NCBI GenBank assembly: GCA_031548025.1
Contig: JAVBRM010000079.1
Span: 1-64,000, forward strand
Reading direction: 5' to 3'
DNA: 64,000 nt
Source: UBA5239 sp031548025
GTDB taxonomy: Bacteria; Verrucomicrobiota; Lentisphaeria; Victivallales; Victivallaceae
In this document: piece after piece, positions 24,582-34,000 of the stretch
How positions within the stretch are numbered: the first letter of the stretch is position 1
Layout of the letters: each line of letters starts with the position of its first letter
The notes under the pieces: model-generated
Told to the model about the DNA's origin: nothing
Seen by the model: only the letters and a program-made list of their open reading frames with translations
The model's database searches: none
Program-made: the position numbers and the translations under genes

Positions 24582-25664
24582 ATGAAGCAAAAAACCAAAT
24601 ACCAGAATATCTGTGATGAATTGCGCGGGCAGATTGTAAACGGCGTTTTACAGGGTAAAATGCCGTCAATGCGTGAGCTTACCGATCATTATCAGGTCAG
24701 TCACGTCACGATTCTGCGGGTTTTCCGGGAACTGGCGGGTGAAGGCCTGATCAAGAACCGGGAAAAATCGTCTTATGTCATTTGCAACCGCAAAATAACT
24801 ACCCGTAATCTGGTAGTATGTTTGTCGCGTTCGCTGTGGAGTATCAACGAGGAAAACAATCTGATCAATGAAATCCGGATCGGCGTGGAAAAAACCGCTC
24901 AGGAAAAACGTTTGAGCTACCTGGTTCCGTCGCAAAATAGCCTGATCAATTATCAGGATACACCGGATACGTTTTTTGAGGAGATCATTTGGGAGTTGGA
25001 GTCGTATTTGCCGAGAACCTGCGGGGTATTGCTGCATGCGTCTTTTACCGATGCCCAGCTTGAACGGTATTTCCTGCCGAAATTCGGTAATATTCCGGCG
25101 GTGATTGTCGGAAGAAAAACCGAGTTGCCGCTGCATTCGGTGGAAATGCCGACCGAAGCCGGTTGCCGCGAAGCCGCCAAATTGGCAAGTAAGGCGGCAT
25201 ACAGCGATTATATTCTCTGCCAGGCGGTTATAAATACCGATTATCAGGATTGTCACGTCGATATTTTCGCCGGCGAATTGAAGAAGAACGGATGCGATGA
25301 GTCCAGGATTCATTATTGCCGCGGTGTTTTTACTTCGCCGTCGGTTGATGCCCAAATCATTGAAAACCTGCGGGCGGCAATAGCCGGGAGTCAGGGAAAG
25401 CCGCTGATTTTTGCATCGTCCGGACGTAGTGCGCATTGGATTTGCCAGGATTTGAAACCATTTGGGTTCGAGGCCGGCAGGGATTACGGGTTGCTGGCGT
25501 TCGACGGGAAAGGCTTCTGCGCCAATAATGAGCCGAAAATTGCATCCGTCAAAATTGATGGCGAGGAAATGGGCAGGCTTGCCGTGGCGTCATTGATTGG
25601 CGGTGACTACCGGCAGCTTCGGCAAGTTGTCGGTTTTCGGATCGATATCAACGAAACATTATAG
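24582..25664 (+). CDS. GntR-type HTH with LacI-like sensor domain, cassette 2
   Basis: A 360-residue regulator. The N-terminus is a GntR winged helix (YQNICDELRGQIVNGVLQGKMPSMRELTDHYQVSHVTILRVFRELAGEGLI). The rest looks like a periplasmic-binding-protein domain (IRIGVEKTAQEKRLSYL, CGVLLHASF, IPAVIVGRKTE, YGLLAFDGKGFCANNEPKIASVKIDGEEMGRLAVASL), as in AraR/GntR-LacI hybrids. It probably senses a sugar. No clear Shine-Dalgarno sequence precedes the ATG. The pseudopilin gene follows after 22 bp, then a beta-helix protein gene, so it heads the second regulator, pseudopilin, exported-enzyme cassette. Confidence 0.85.
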   Translation: MKQKTKYQNICDELRGQIVNGVLQGKMPSMRELTDHYQVSHVTILRVFRELAGEGLIKNREKSSYVICNRKITTRNLVVCLSRSLWSINEENNLINEIRIGVEKTAQEKRLSYLVPSQNSLINYQDTPDTFFEEIIWELESYLPRTCGVLLHASFTDAQLERYFLPKFGNIPAVIVGRKTELPLHSVEMPTEAGCREAAKLASKAAYSDYILCQAVINTDYQDCHVDIFAGELKKNGCDESRIHYCRGVFTSPSVDAQIIENLRAAIAGSQGKPLIFASSGRSAHWICQDLKPFGFEAGRDYGLLAFDGKGFCANNEPKIASVKIDGEEMGRLAVASLIGGDYRQLRQVVGFRIDINETL

Positions 25665-25686
25665 ACTGAAAAGGAGAATAGAGTAT

Positions 25687-26403
25687 ATGACAAAACGAAT
25701 CGATAGGAGATTTTTCACACTTATCGAGCTCCTGGTGGTGATCGCGATTATTGCAATTCTTGCCGCGATGCTGCTTCCAGCATTGAATAAGGCCAGGATA
25801 CAGGCTTTGTCGAGCAAGTGTATCAGCAATTTGAAACAATGTGCGCTGGCGGCAAATGCTTATGCGGATGACTTTTGCGATTTTTTCCCGGCTTCACAAT
25901 CCAAGTTACTGGGAGACGGCGATGATTACGGATGGGCTTACGTGTTATGTGAAAACCGTTATTTGGTCAAACCGCCGGGTCGCACTTACAATACCAGTAT
26001 GCTTTGCCCGGCTCAGACGGCATCGCCAAGCGGCGGCTGGCAGTCGCAGGGAATGCGGTCTTATGGCCTCATTAACGGATTGTCGGCCTGGGGGGGACCG
26101 GCGGCGGAAACTACGCTGACCAACTCGGTTTATTATATCCGCCGCTCAACTCTGTTCAGACCGGAAAACCGCTTGATTCCGCTGGGTGGCGACAGCCGCA
26201 AAGGGCGCCCCACCGATCTGCTCCAGGAGTGTACGATCGTCATGACGACCAGCTTGACCTCGTTTCGGCAGACCGGTTCTCTGATGGCATTTCACCTCCG
26301 GCATAACCAGCGCGCAAATGCCTTTTTCGCCGACGGTCATGTCGAAGGGTTGGAAGTCGGTAGTTTCAACAGCGACCGCAAAGTTTATTACACTTATCCT
26401 TAA
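25687..26403 (+). CDS. Pseudopilin (H-X9-DG type), cassette 2
   Basis: A 238-residue pseudopilin. The short basic leader MTKRIDRRF precedes FTLIELLVVIAII, with LLPALNKARIQALSSKCISNLKQ after the helix. The C-terminal motif is complete: H-NQRANAFFA-DG followed by HVEGLE, exactly nine residues between His and Asp-Gly. The residue before Phe+1 is another Phe, not Gly. ATG 25687 follows AAGGAG about 10 nt upstream, which excludes the longer frame from 25597 that overlaps the regulator. The next gene starts 14 bp after the stop. Confidence 0.85.
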   Translation: MTKRIDRRFFTLIELLVVIAIIAILAAMLLPALNKARIQALSSKCISNLKQCALAANAYADDFCDFFPASQSKLLGDGDDYGWAYVLCENRYLVKPPGRTYNTSMLCPAQTASPSGGWQSQGMRSYGLINGLSAWGGPAAETTLTNSVYYIRRSTLFRPENRLIPLGGDSRKGRPTDLLQECTIVMTTSLTSFRQTGSLMAFHLRHNQRANAFFADGHVEGLEVGSFNSDRKVYYTYP

Positions 26404-26417
26404 GGAGACCGGACCAC

Positions 26418-29231
26418 ATGATTTTTCGTATAACAGCCGTCATATGTATATTGATGGGAATATCGACGGCATTTGCCTTTGATCAATGGCAGCTCCGGCT
26501 GGATATTAACGGCAACGTCAAATTAAGGGATGTCGAGTCGGCCGGTTGGAAAATTAATACCAAACCTTCGGTCCTGAGTTGTCTGAAAACTGTTACCGTG
26601 GACGAAACGGAATGCACCATCACTTTTACCCCGGAAGCTGACGGGAGTGTGGTATTGTCGTTGCGCAGCGAGTCCGGTCACGACGTAATCGAATCTCCGT
26701 GGGTTGTCGTCAGCGGTGTATCGGCGCAAGGGACAACCATCAAAAATGCGGACTTCAAAGCGCTTGACCGCAATGGCCTCTTGCGGGGATGGAAAGGGAA
26801 AAAAGAAAATATTTCTTCTTCGCTGCCGGGAGTCCAGGTCAATTATGACAACGCCATTTCGCAGCGGATTACCCTGCAAAAAGACGTGCCGGTAACGTTG
26901 CGGCTGAGAGCCCGGATTGAGCAAACTTCCCAAATGGAACTTCCGCCGTGGAGCAATGTGGTGACCGACCATGTAACGAATATTCAGACCCTGATCAGCA
27001 GCGGCAGGTTGGAATTCCGCCCGACTTTTGAGAATTGCGGAGTCTATATCAACCGGAAACCGTCCGAGATCGGCAAACCGCTGAAGCTGAAATTGTCTTA
27101 CCGTGAGACCGGAGAAAATAACTGGCGCGAGGCGCTGGACCCTGTCGAAATACCGTTGGAAAATTCCTGGCGCGGTTCGATCATGATGCTCAAAGAAAAT
27201 ACTTCGTACGAGGTGAAATGCGATATTTCCGGGGAATTGTCCGAGAGTTTCACCGGTAGTTTTCGCACCATGAATTCCCAAGTCAAAATCGCTGAAACCA
27301 TTGAACTTTCCCCGAAGGATTTTCCGGGAGAACTGGTCATTGCGAAGTCGGGTTCGCCGGACGGTTATATCCGCTACACCATGAAGCCGGGCGGGGTGCT
27401 GAAAGGAAATGCTTCGGGCCAGGCTGTCATCATCGCTAAAAATGTGAGTTATATCATTCTGGAAAATCTGATGATCGACGGCAACCGGACGCCGGGCGGC
27501 ATTCAAATCCTTAACTCGCACCATATTCAGGTGAAGAACTGTAATATTTATAATTTCGGCAGGGTAGGAGTACAGCGCCTTGACCTGGATGGCCAATATT
27601 ATCTGGACGGCAAATCAATTTACCATGATCCCGGCATTGAACTCAGAAACAGCGGCAATATTCTGGTGGAACGCTGCTTTATTCACAATCCTGCCGGTAC
27701 CTCCAATACCTGGTTTTACTCGCATCCGGCCGGACCTTCCGCATTGCGGGTGCAGAATACCAGCGGGGTTATCTTGCGTTATAATGATTTGGTCGGCAGC
27801 GATCGCGGGCGCTTCATCGATGTGATTCATGCTCCGGTGAATTCCCAAATCACCGGCGGATTTATGCGCGACACGGATATTTACGGTAATTTGTTCATCT
27901 TCTCCAACGACGACGCTATCGAACTGGAAGGTGGCGGCATGAATACCCGTTTCTACCTGAACCGGGTCGAGGGGACTTTTACCGGGGTCAGTACCGGGGT
28001 ATGTCGGCTGGGGCCGATTTACCAGATCCGCAATTTGTATACCCGCCCCGGCGACGAGGAACACCGCTACGGAGTTCCGTTCAAAAACAGCCTCGGTTAC
28101 CAAGGCTACGGTGCGGTATATTTCATCAACAACACGGTCGTCAACCAGGAACCGCGCATTGTTTGGAGCGCCTTTCATCGCCAAGGGCCGGAGGAGCAAT
28201 ATGAAAATGCATTCAAGGCATTCAGTCGTAACAATATTGTGGTTAGTAAAAAAACATTTTTCACCCCAAGCCTTTTCCAATGGCGGGTCGATTTCGACTA
28301 TGACATGATGGAAATGCGCCTGTCAGGCGACGCCGCGCAGGAAAAAGCGGAATACGACCGGTTGAAACAGGAGGCGAATGCGATATATAAAGCGCCTGAA
28401 TACGTGAATGCCGCCGCCGGTGATTTCCGCCTGGCCCTGGACAGCCCCGGCCGCGGGGGAGCCGCCAAACTGCCTAATATCCCATGTTCGAATCTGGGCG
28501 CATTTCAGGATGACGGCATTGATTTCCTGCCATATCGCCCGCTGCCGCTGCTTGCTGATCGCCAGGAGATTTATTTCCAGTCCGCCGAAGCACCGTTGAA
28601 ACAGAGCTTTCGCGTTACCGTTGGAGGGAGGGATTATAATGCGCCGTTCAAAGTTCATTGCAATGACGATTTTTTCAGTGTCGAACCGTCGGAAGGCATT
28701 TTCAAAAGCGGCGAAGAAATAACTTTTCAGGTGACGTTGAATCCGGAAAAAATGCCTCGTTCCCGCCGCTACAATGGAGCAATGATATTGCGGACCGGCC
28801 TGGGCTTTTCGTTGCCGATTACGGTTTACGCCGATTACCGCGGCGACCGTAAACGTCAGGAAAAAGCGCTGGAATCCGCGCTGGTCATACCGGTAAAACT
28901 CGACCGGACAAATCCGAAAGTGGAAGCTGAAATCGAGGTGCCGGAGGACGGCGTGTATTTCCTGCTCACCAATATTGACCATGCCGGACTGATCAAGGAT
29001 ATCCGGGTGAAAATAGGAAACTGCGACACCGGAAAACAGGCCCGGCTTCATGGTCCGGAAATGCGCAATGGCTCATTCGAATATCAGCCGGTAAATAAGG
29101 GACATTTAAGCGCATATTATTTCAAACTCAAAGCGGGGAAACAGAAGCTTTCTTTGTCGGTCGGCGACTTCGAAAACGGTACGATCACCAAACTGCTGCT
29201 GACCCGCTCGCCGGGATTATTCTGCTGGTAA
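26418..29231 (+). CDS. Exported right-handed beta-helix protein (putative polysaccharide lyase/hydrolase)
   Basis: A 937-residue protein with a signal peptide (IFRITAVICILMGISTAFA, cleavage near FA-FD). Residues about 300-560 show parallel beta-helix rungs (YIILENLMIDGNRTPGGIQ, IQVKNCNIYNFGRVGVQ, NILVERCFIHNPAG, GVILRYNDLVGSDRGRF), as in pectate-lyase-like enzymes. The N-terminal part contains a fibronectin-like segment, and the C-terminal part (about 680-937) beta domains including VYFLLTNIDHAGLIKDIRV. A polysaccharide lyase or glycoside hydrolase is likely, but no catalytic residues can be named. AAGGAG precedes the ATG. It is the effector of cassette 2. The 3' end overlaps the convergent AraC gene by 15 bp. 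Confidence 0.78.
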   Translation: MIFRITAVICILMGISTAFAFDQWQLRLDINGNVKLRDVESAGWKINTKPSVLSCLKTVTVDETECTITFTPEADGSVVLSLRSESGHDVIESPWVVVSGVSAQGTTIKNADFKALDRNGLLRGWKGKKENISSSLPGVQVNYDNAISQRITLQKDVPVTLRLRARIEQTSQMELPPWSNVVTDHVTNIQTLISSGRLEFRPTFENCGVYINRKPSEIGKPLKLKLSYRETGENNWREALDPVEIPLENSWRGSIMMLKENTSYEVKCDISGELSESFTGSFRTMNSQVKIAETIELSPKDFPGELVIAKSGSPDGYIRYTMKPGGVLKGNASGQAVIIAKNVSYIILENLMIDGNRTPGGIQILNSHHIQVKNCNIYNFGRVGVQRLDLDGQYYLDGKSIYHDPGIELRNSGNILVERCFIHNPAGTSNTWFYSHPAGPSALRVQNTSGVILRYNDLVGSDRGRFIDVIHAPVNSQITGGFMRDTDIYGNLFIFSNDDAIELEGGGMNTRFYLNRVEGTFTGVSTGVCRLGPIYQIRNLYTRPGDEEHRYGVPFKNSLGYQGYGAVYFINNTVVNQEPRIVWSAFHRQGPEEQYENAFKAFSRNNIVVSKKTFFTPSLFQWRVDFDYDMMEMRLSGDAAQEKAEYDRLKQEANAIYKAPEYVNAAAGDFRLALDSPGRGGAAKLPNIPCSNLGAFQDDGIDFLPYRPLPLLADRQEIYFQSAEAPLKQSFRVTVGGRDYNAPFKVHCNDDFFSVEPSEGIFKSGEEITFQVTLNPEKMPRSRRYNGAMILRTGLGFSLPITVYADYRGDRKRQEKALESALVIPVKLDRTNPKVEAEIEVPEDGVYFLLTNIDHAGLIKDIRVKIGNCDTGKQARLHGPEMRNGSFEYQPVNKGHLSAYYFKLKAGKQKLSLSVGDFENGTITKLLLTRSPGLFCW

Positions 29232-30041
29232 TTTCCGGTCGGCTACGGAATCATTGGCGTTCCACCGGTCTTGACCCGGCGGTAATCCGTAAAATTTCCG
29301 GTAGAGTCTGACAAAATAATTCATGTTCTCAAATCCGCACGATTCAGCGGCTTCGCCGACGGAGCAGTTCGGATCGTGCAACAGATTTTTCGCATGCCCC
29401 AACCGGAGTTTATGCAGATAATGGAGCGGTGAGTCCTGAAAATATTGCTGAAACAGCGTCCGCAGATAACTTTCGCTGACCCCGGCCGCCCTGGCGGTCA
29501 TTGCCACATTGACCGGTTCCCGGTAATGATTGTGCATATAAGCCAATGCCCGTTGCAACCCGCCCGGCAGCGTCCGGTATTCGCTGTTTTGTTCTTCCAG
29601 TTTGCTCAAGCGGACCAGCAAAGTATAGAGCAGGCCCTCGGCGCCGGTTTTGTCGTTGGCCGCGGTCATGCGATATAATTCAAAAAATATTTTCCGGATC
29701 TCGCCGGTCCTGGCGACCTCGATGCTTCGCCAATCCGTCCTGAACAGTCCGCTGTCCGCCTGAAAAACGCAATAAAGATTTTCTTCGCCGGGATCGTTCA
29801 CCTGATTGTGTGAAATGCCGGGAGGAATCACCAAAAATTTTCCGGGAGTTCCGTGGAAAGTCCCCAGCGGGCTTTCGATCCGGCAGCTTCCCCGCAACAT
29901 GCAAATAATCTCAGTCCCGGCATGCTTGTGAAAAGCCGCGCCGGGTTGCCGCCGGTGAAATCCGGCGTGAGAAAATTCCGGTAATCTGATAATTTTGTCC
30001 ATGATTTCAATATATTGGTCCTCGCCGGATAAAGCAATCAT
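29217..30041 (-). CDS. AraC-family regulator with cupin sensor
   Basis: A 274-residue regulator. The N-terminal cupin-like domain shows FHKHAGTEIICMLRGSCRI...GKFLVIPPGISHNQV. The C-terminal double helix-turn-helix reads EPVNVAMTARAAGVSESYLRTLFQQYFQDSPLHYLHKLRLGHAKNLL...VGEAAESCGFENMNYFVRLYRKFYGLPPGQ. It would bind a sugar and activate a nearby promoter. It is divergent from the nucleoside hydrolase gene and convergent with the beta-helix gene. The start at 30041 is the first in-frame ATG; ATG 30002 (MDKIIRLP) is also possible, and neither has a strong Shine-Dalgarno sequence. Confidence 0.85.
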   Translation of the reverse strand: MIALSGEDQYIEIMDKIIRLPEFSHAGFHRRQPGAAFHKHAGTEIICMLRGSCRIESPLGTFHGTPGKFLVIPPGISHNQVNDPGEENLYCVFQADSGLFRTDWRSIEVARTGEIRKIFFELYRMTAANDKTGAEGLLYTLLVRLSKLEEQNSEYRTLPGGLQRALAYMHNHYREPVNVAMTARAAGVSESYLRTLFQQYFQDSPLHYLHKLRLGHAKNLLHDPNCSVGEAAESCGFENMNYFVRLYRKFYGLPPGQDRWNANDSVADRKLPAE

Positions 30042-30091
30042 GAAAAGTTGATATGTGCTAATATTTCAGCGATTACTGTAATTGTCCATTA

Positions 30092-30120
30092 TTGATAAAG
30101 TTGTTTTATGACAATATAAT
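30092..30120 (+). promoter_or_regulatory. Promoter of the nucleoside hydrolase gene
   Basis: TTGATA (30092-30097), a 17-bp spacer and TATAAT (30115-30120), near-consensus, 23 bp before the ATG with an AGGAGG Shine-Dalgarno sequence in between. Confidence 0.65.
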
Positions 30121-30143
30121 ATATTAACCACAGGAGGACAATC

Positions 30144-31082
30144 ATGGAAATAGGCAAAGCAATTCCGGTAATTCTGGATACCGACATCGGCGGCGACATT
30201 GACGATACCTGGGCGCTGGGTATGCTGCTCAATTCACCTGAACTCGACCCCAAAATGATATTGACTTGCACTGCGGACACTGTTTACCGCTCGCGTCTGG
30301 TGTGCCGTTTTCTCGACTGCGTCGGGCGCGCCGAAATTCCGGTTGGCGTCGGGATCCGCAAACAGAGCGACGGTCCGCGGGAGCGCCAGAAAGGCTGGAT
30401 CGAGGAGTATCAGTTGAGCGATTATCCGGGGACGGTATTTGAGAACGGCGTCGGGGAAGCTATCAGGATGATCGAGGAATTGGACGAGGTAACGATTATC
30501 GCCATTGGCCCGCTGACCAATATCGCGGCGATCTGCCAGAGCCGCCCGGATTTGATGCCAAAATGTCGTCTGGTGGCGATGCTCGGTTCGATTGAATATG
30601 CTCATCGCAGAGCTCCCGGAGCCATTGCCGAATTCAACGTCTGTAAAGATATTTCCGCAGCTCAAACCGTATTTGCTGCCAATTGGAAAAACATCACCAT
30701 TACCCCACTGGATACCTGCGGCGACATTGTGCTGGACGGCGAGAATTACCGCCGGGTCCTGAGTTCCGGCGAAACAATACCGCAATGCATCATCGACAAT
30801 TACCGTGTCTGGCTTGGTAGCAACAAGGAAACGGCTGAACATACGAGCTCGGTTCTGTTCGACACGGTCGCCGTTTACCTGGCCTTTGCCGACGATTTGC
30901 TGGTCATGAAGCCGATGCAACTGATCATCGACGATGCCGGATACACCCGCCAGTCGGAACACGGCCGCCCGGTGGACGTCGCCATCGACTGGAAATCGGA
31001 AGAATCCTTCAACGAACTGCTGGTTACTCGGTTGTTGAACGGACCGTCAGGGAAGTGTGGTAGCTTTGCCCGGGAGCGATAG
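30144..31082 (+). CDS. Nucleoside hydrolase family protein (IunH-like)
   Basis: A 312-residue inosine/uridine-preferring nucleoside hydrolase-like enzyme. The calcium-binding motif is DTDIGGDIDDTWAL (D-x-D-x-x-x-D-D), with IGPLTNIA and a late segment (SVLFDTVAVYLAFADDLL) typical of the fold. It would cleave the N-glycosidic bond of ribonucleosides or a similar glycoside. No signal peptide is seen. A strong Shine-Dalgarno sequence (CAGGAGG) precedes the ATG. Its 3' end overlaps the convergent 1233-residue gene by 59 bp, unusually long. It sits between cassettes and is divergent from an AraC regulator, which may control it. Confidence 0.85.
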   Translation: MEIGKAIPVILDTDIGGDIDDTWALGMLLNSPELDPKMILTCTADTVYRSRLVCRFLDCVGRAEIPVGVGIRKQSDGPRERQKGWIEEYQLSDYPGTVFENGVGEAIRMIEELDEVTIIAIGPLTNIAAICQSRPDLMPKCRLVAMLGSIEYAHRRAPGAIAEFNVCKDISAAQTVFAANWKNITITPLDTCGDIVLDGENYRRVLSSGETIPQCIIDNYRVWLGSNKETAEHTSSVLFDTVAVYLAFADDLLVMKPMQLIIDDAGYTRQSEHGRPVDVAIDWKSEESFNELLVTRLLNGPSGKCGSFARER

Positions 31083-34000
31083 TCTCCGGCCGGTACATCC
31101 ATTCCCAGGTGTTGACCGCCGGAGAGTGCCAGAAATAATAATTCATCAGTGACTCGGGAGCCAAGGAAATTTCGATGGAATGCTCGCCGGAACGAAGTTC
31201 GCTTTTCGGCGAGCTGATCATTCCGCTGAAACTTCCATGCCCTTCCGGGATGCCGTTTGTCATCGAATAGATGGAAACGCCGTTCTTTTGAGTTATTTCC
31301 ACTTTCTTATTGGATTGTTCGACATAAAAAATCGGCGTGCCGCCGTGGATCAAATTGGCAATCCAGAGCGAGGGGCGAACGGAAGATTGCCCAATATTTT
31401 TCAGGTGATAATCCACTTGAAAAGAGGCTTCCGTCGAATTGATTTTTACGGTTTTCTGAATTTCCAGCGACAGCGCCGGGAAGGTTTTGACCAAAACCGC
31501 TTCAGCCTGATTGCCGGAAATCACTGCGTGCTTGATGGTGTACGGAGTGTCCAGGTTTCCGCGTGATTCCTTGGGCAGCCAGATTTTTTCGTTCAGGAAA
31601 CTTATGTTATCGATGGTCTTTCCCTGAACTTCCCAGTTGATCACAGCTCCCGAGCGGGCATAATCGATACGAAGCTTCTGTTTCGGTGAGGCCAGCTCAA
31701 GTTCCGGTGTACCGTCCCGGTTTGAGTCGGCTAGTTCAATGCTTAAATCACCGGAACGAACCGCATTGAACGCGCCGGCTCCGGCGAATTTATCCGCTTC
31801 CTGTTTGAATTCATTCTCAAGATCCGATTGCGTACTCCCCGGCTTTGCCGCGCCGTTCGGGGCGGCGGGAGCAATCAGCACGAAACCGGCGTCCCGTGGA
31901 GCGACTTTTATCAAAATACCGTTCTTCAGCTCGGTTTCACTCCAGGAGCGGCGCCCGGATTCCGGCAGATACTCGGTTTGATTGACCGGGTTGAAAACAG
32001 CATAATTCCCTTTGGGCAAATCCGCGTTTATATCGGCAAACATGATGTTTTTCGGGTGGTAATTGAATACCGCGACCAGACGTTCAGCTCCCTTGGGGAT
32101 AGCGGCAAACGCCGCGTGATCATTCCAATGCGGAAAGCGCAATTCACCGTTGGCGGTTTTCCGGATCTGGTATGGGCGCACCGTGACCGATACTTCCTTG
32201 ACATCCTGTTTGCCGAGCTTGAAATATTCTTCCAGGATGGCGATTTCATTCATCCCCCGGCTGAAATTCCGCAGATACTGGCCGTCGAGATGAAGTCCGG
32301 GGTAAATGGCGAATCCGGCGCAGCCATTGACGGCTGCCGCCAGCAGCATCAGCCGGGCTTGTTCCGGGTTGATGATTTCCGACGCGGTCAGATAGCCGCC
32401 CGCCTGGTCGATGGCGCACATCGGGATGTAACCTTTCTGCAGCGCCCGCGAATTCATGCGGATCATATCGAAGGCTTTTTTGTCGATATAGTGGTAATAG
32501 CTGGCGATGTGCAGATCGAAATACGATTCATTCATGACCGGATCCTTCGGCACCCCCGAAAAATTGCTCCGGTAATCACTGCGTTTGAAATTCGCTACAT
32601 AGTCATAATCGGCCAGAATCAGTTGCGGGAAATGCCGTTTCACCACCTCCTGGTGCATTCGGGTAATTTTGGCGGTATTCCCGCAGCGGAACTCAATCCA
32701 TTCCCGGGAATATTTTTCTTTGATTTCGGCGGTTTTCAAGACATGGGACAATTTTAATTTTTCCGAGAATTTCTTGCGGCTCCGTTCACAGAAACACCAA
32801 TCCATCGTGCCCCACGGCTCCACGTCCATGCAAACCATTTCGCCGGGTTGCATGTCATAGCGCCGAATGACATCCCGCAGGAACTCCTGAAACATTTTGC
32901 CGAATTCTGGATCGTCGGTGAAATAATCCGGGCAAAAATCCCCGGCTTTTGGACTGCCGTCCGCCTTGACGGCGAGCTCTTCTTTGCCCTGAAGCCTGGT
33001 CAGATATTCGCGTGGAAAGAAGCGGGGATGCAGGTAATCCGGGGTGCCGATTTTAAAAGTCCATCCCCTCGAATTGAGCATCCGGTTGATTGCCGCGCCG
33101 CGCGGAAAATTTTCGGGCTGCCGCCGCGCCATGTTCATGCCGCTTTTTTCGAGGATCTGTGCCGCTTTCTGCAGCACTTCATCACTGCTATAGAGGAAAT
33201 CATCCGTTTCCCAGCGCATGATCTTGAAATCTTTCGGCAATTTTCCCGGCGGCAGCGAGGCCGTCCTGAAGTCAAACGTTTCTTCCGGGCCCTGGCGGCC
33301 GGCATTGCGGAGATACCAGAATACCTTGTGCGATTTTTCCGTTTTATCAACCGAATCAATGACCACAATCAGTTTTCGCGCCCAGCCGTATTCGTTCTGG
33401 AGAATCTTGAACGGGCGGATATCCTCAAAAATATAACGGTTGTAATCGCCTTCGGGGCGCTTGATTTTTTCCACGCGCGGCACCTCGCGGCCATAATTGC
33501 CCGTATGCATGCAGAAGGCGTCTTCCAGCTTCAATCCGGCCGGTATTTCAAGCACCAGGGCGGCTTCTTTCAACTGGTCTTTGCGCCCTTTGAAATGGAA
33601 CGACAGCGGCAGCGGCGCTTCAAGGAAAGAGGTGAACTCATTTTTTCCGCCGTTCCAAACCTTGCTCCACTCCACCGGCTGCAGCCGGGCAGCCAGCGGC
33701 AGGGCGGCCCGGGCCGCTTCTCGATCCAATTTCCGGCAACTGACATTGGCGAAATATACCGCCCCGGTTTCGCCGGACAAACAATATATTTCGATGCCCG
33801 CCGTCTCCGGGGTGGTGTGAAATTCAAAATCGGCGGTGCGCCAATCGGCGGAAGTCACCGGGTTTGAGAAAATTTCATCGAGCTTGTTGCCCTTCGCATC
33901 GAACAGACCAACGCCGAATAACGCCTTGGCGTCATCCGTCGTTTTGAGCGCGGCCGATATTTTGTAAACCGCCGCTCCCGGAGCGATTTCCCGGACATCC

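Noticed and set aside
32848..33867. Plus-strand open frames of 309-339 codons at 31828-33867
   Set aside because: They lie antisense to the 1233-residue exported protein, which has a signal peptide, Shine-Dalgarno sequence and domain pattern.
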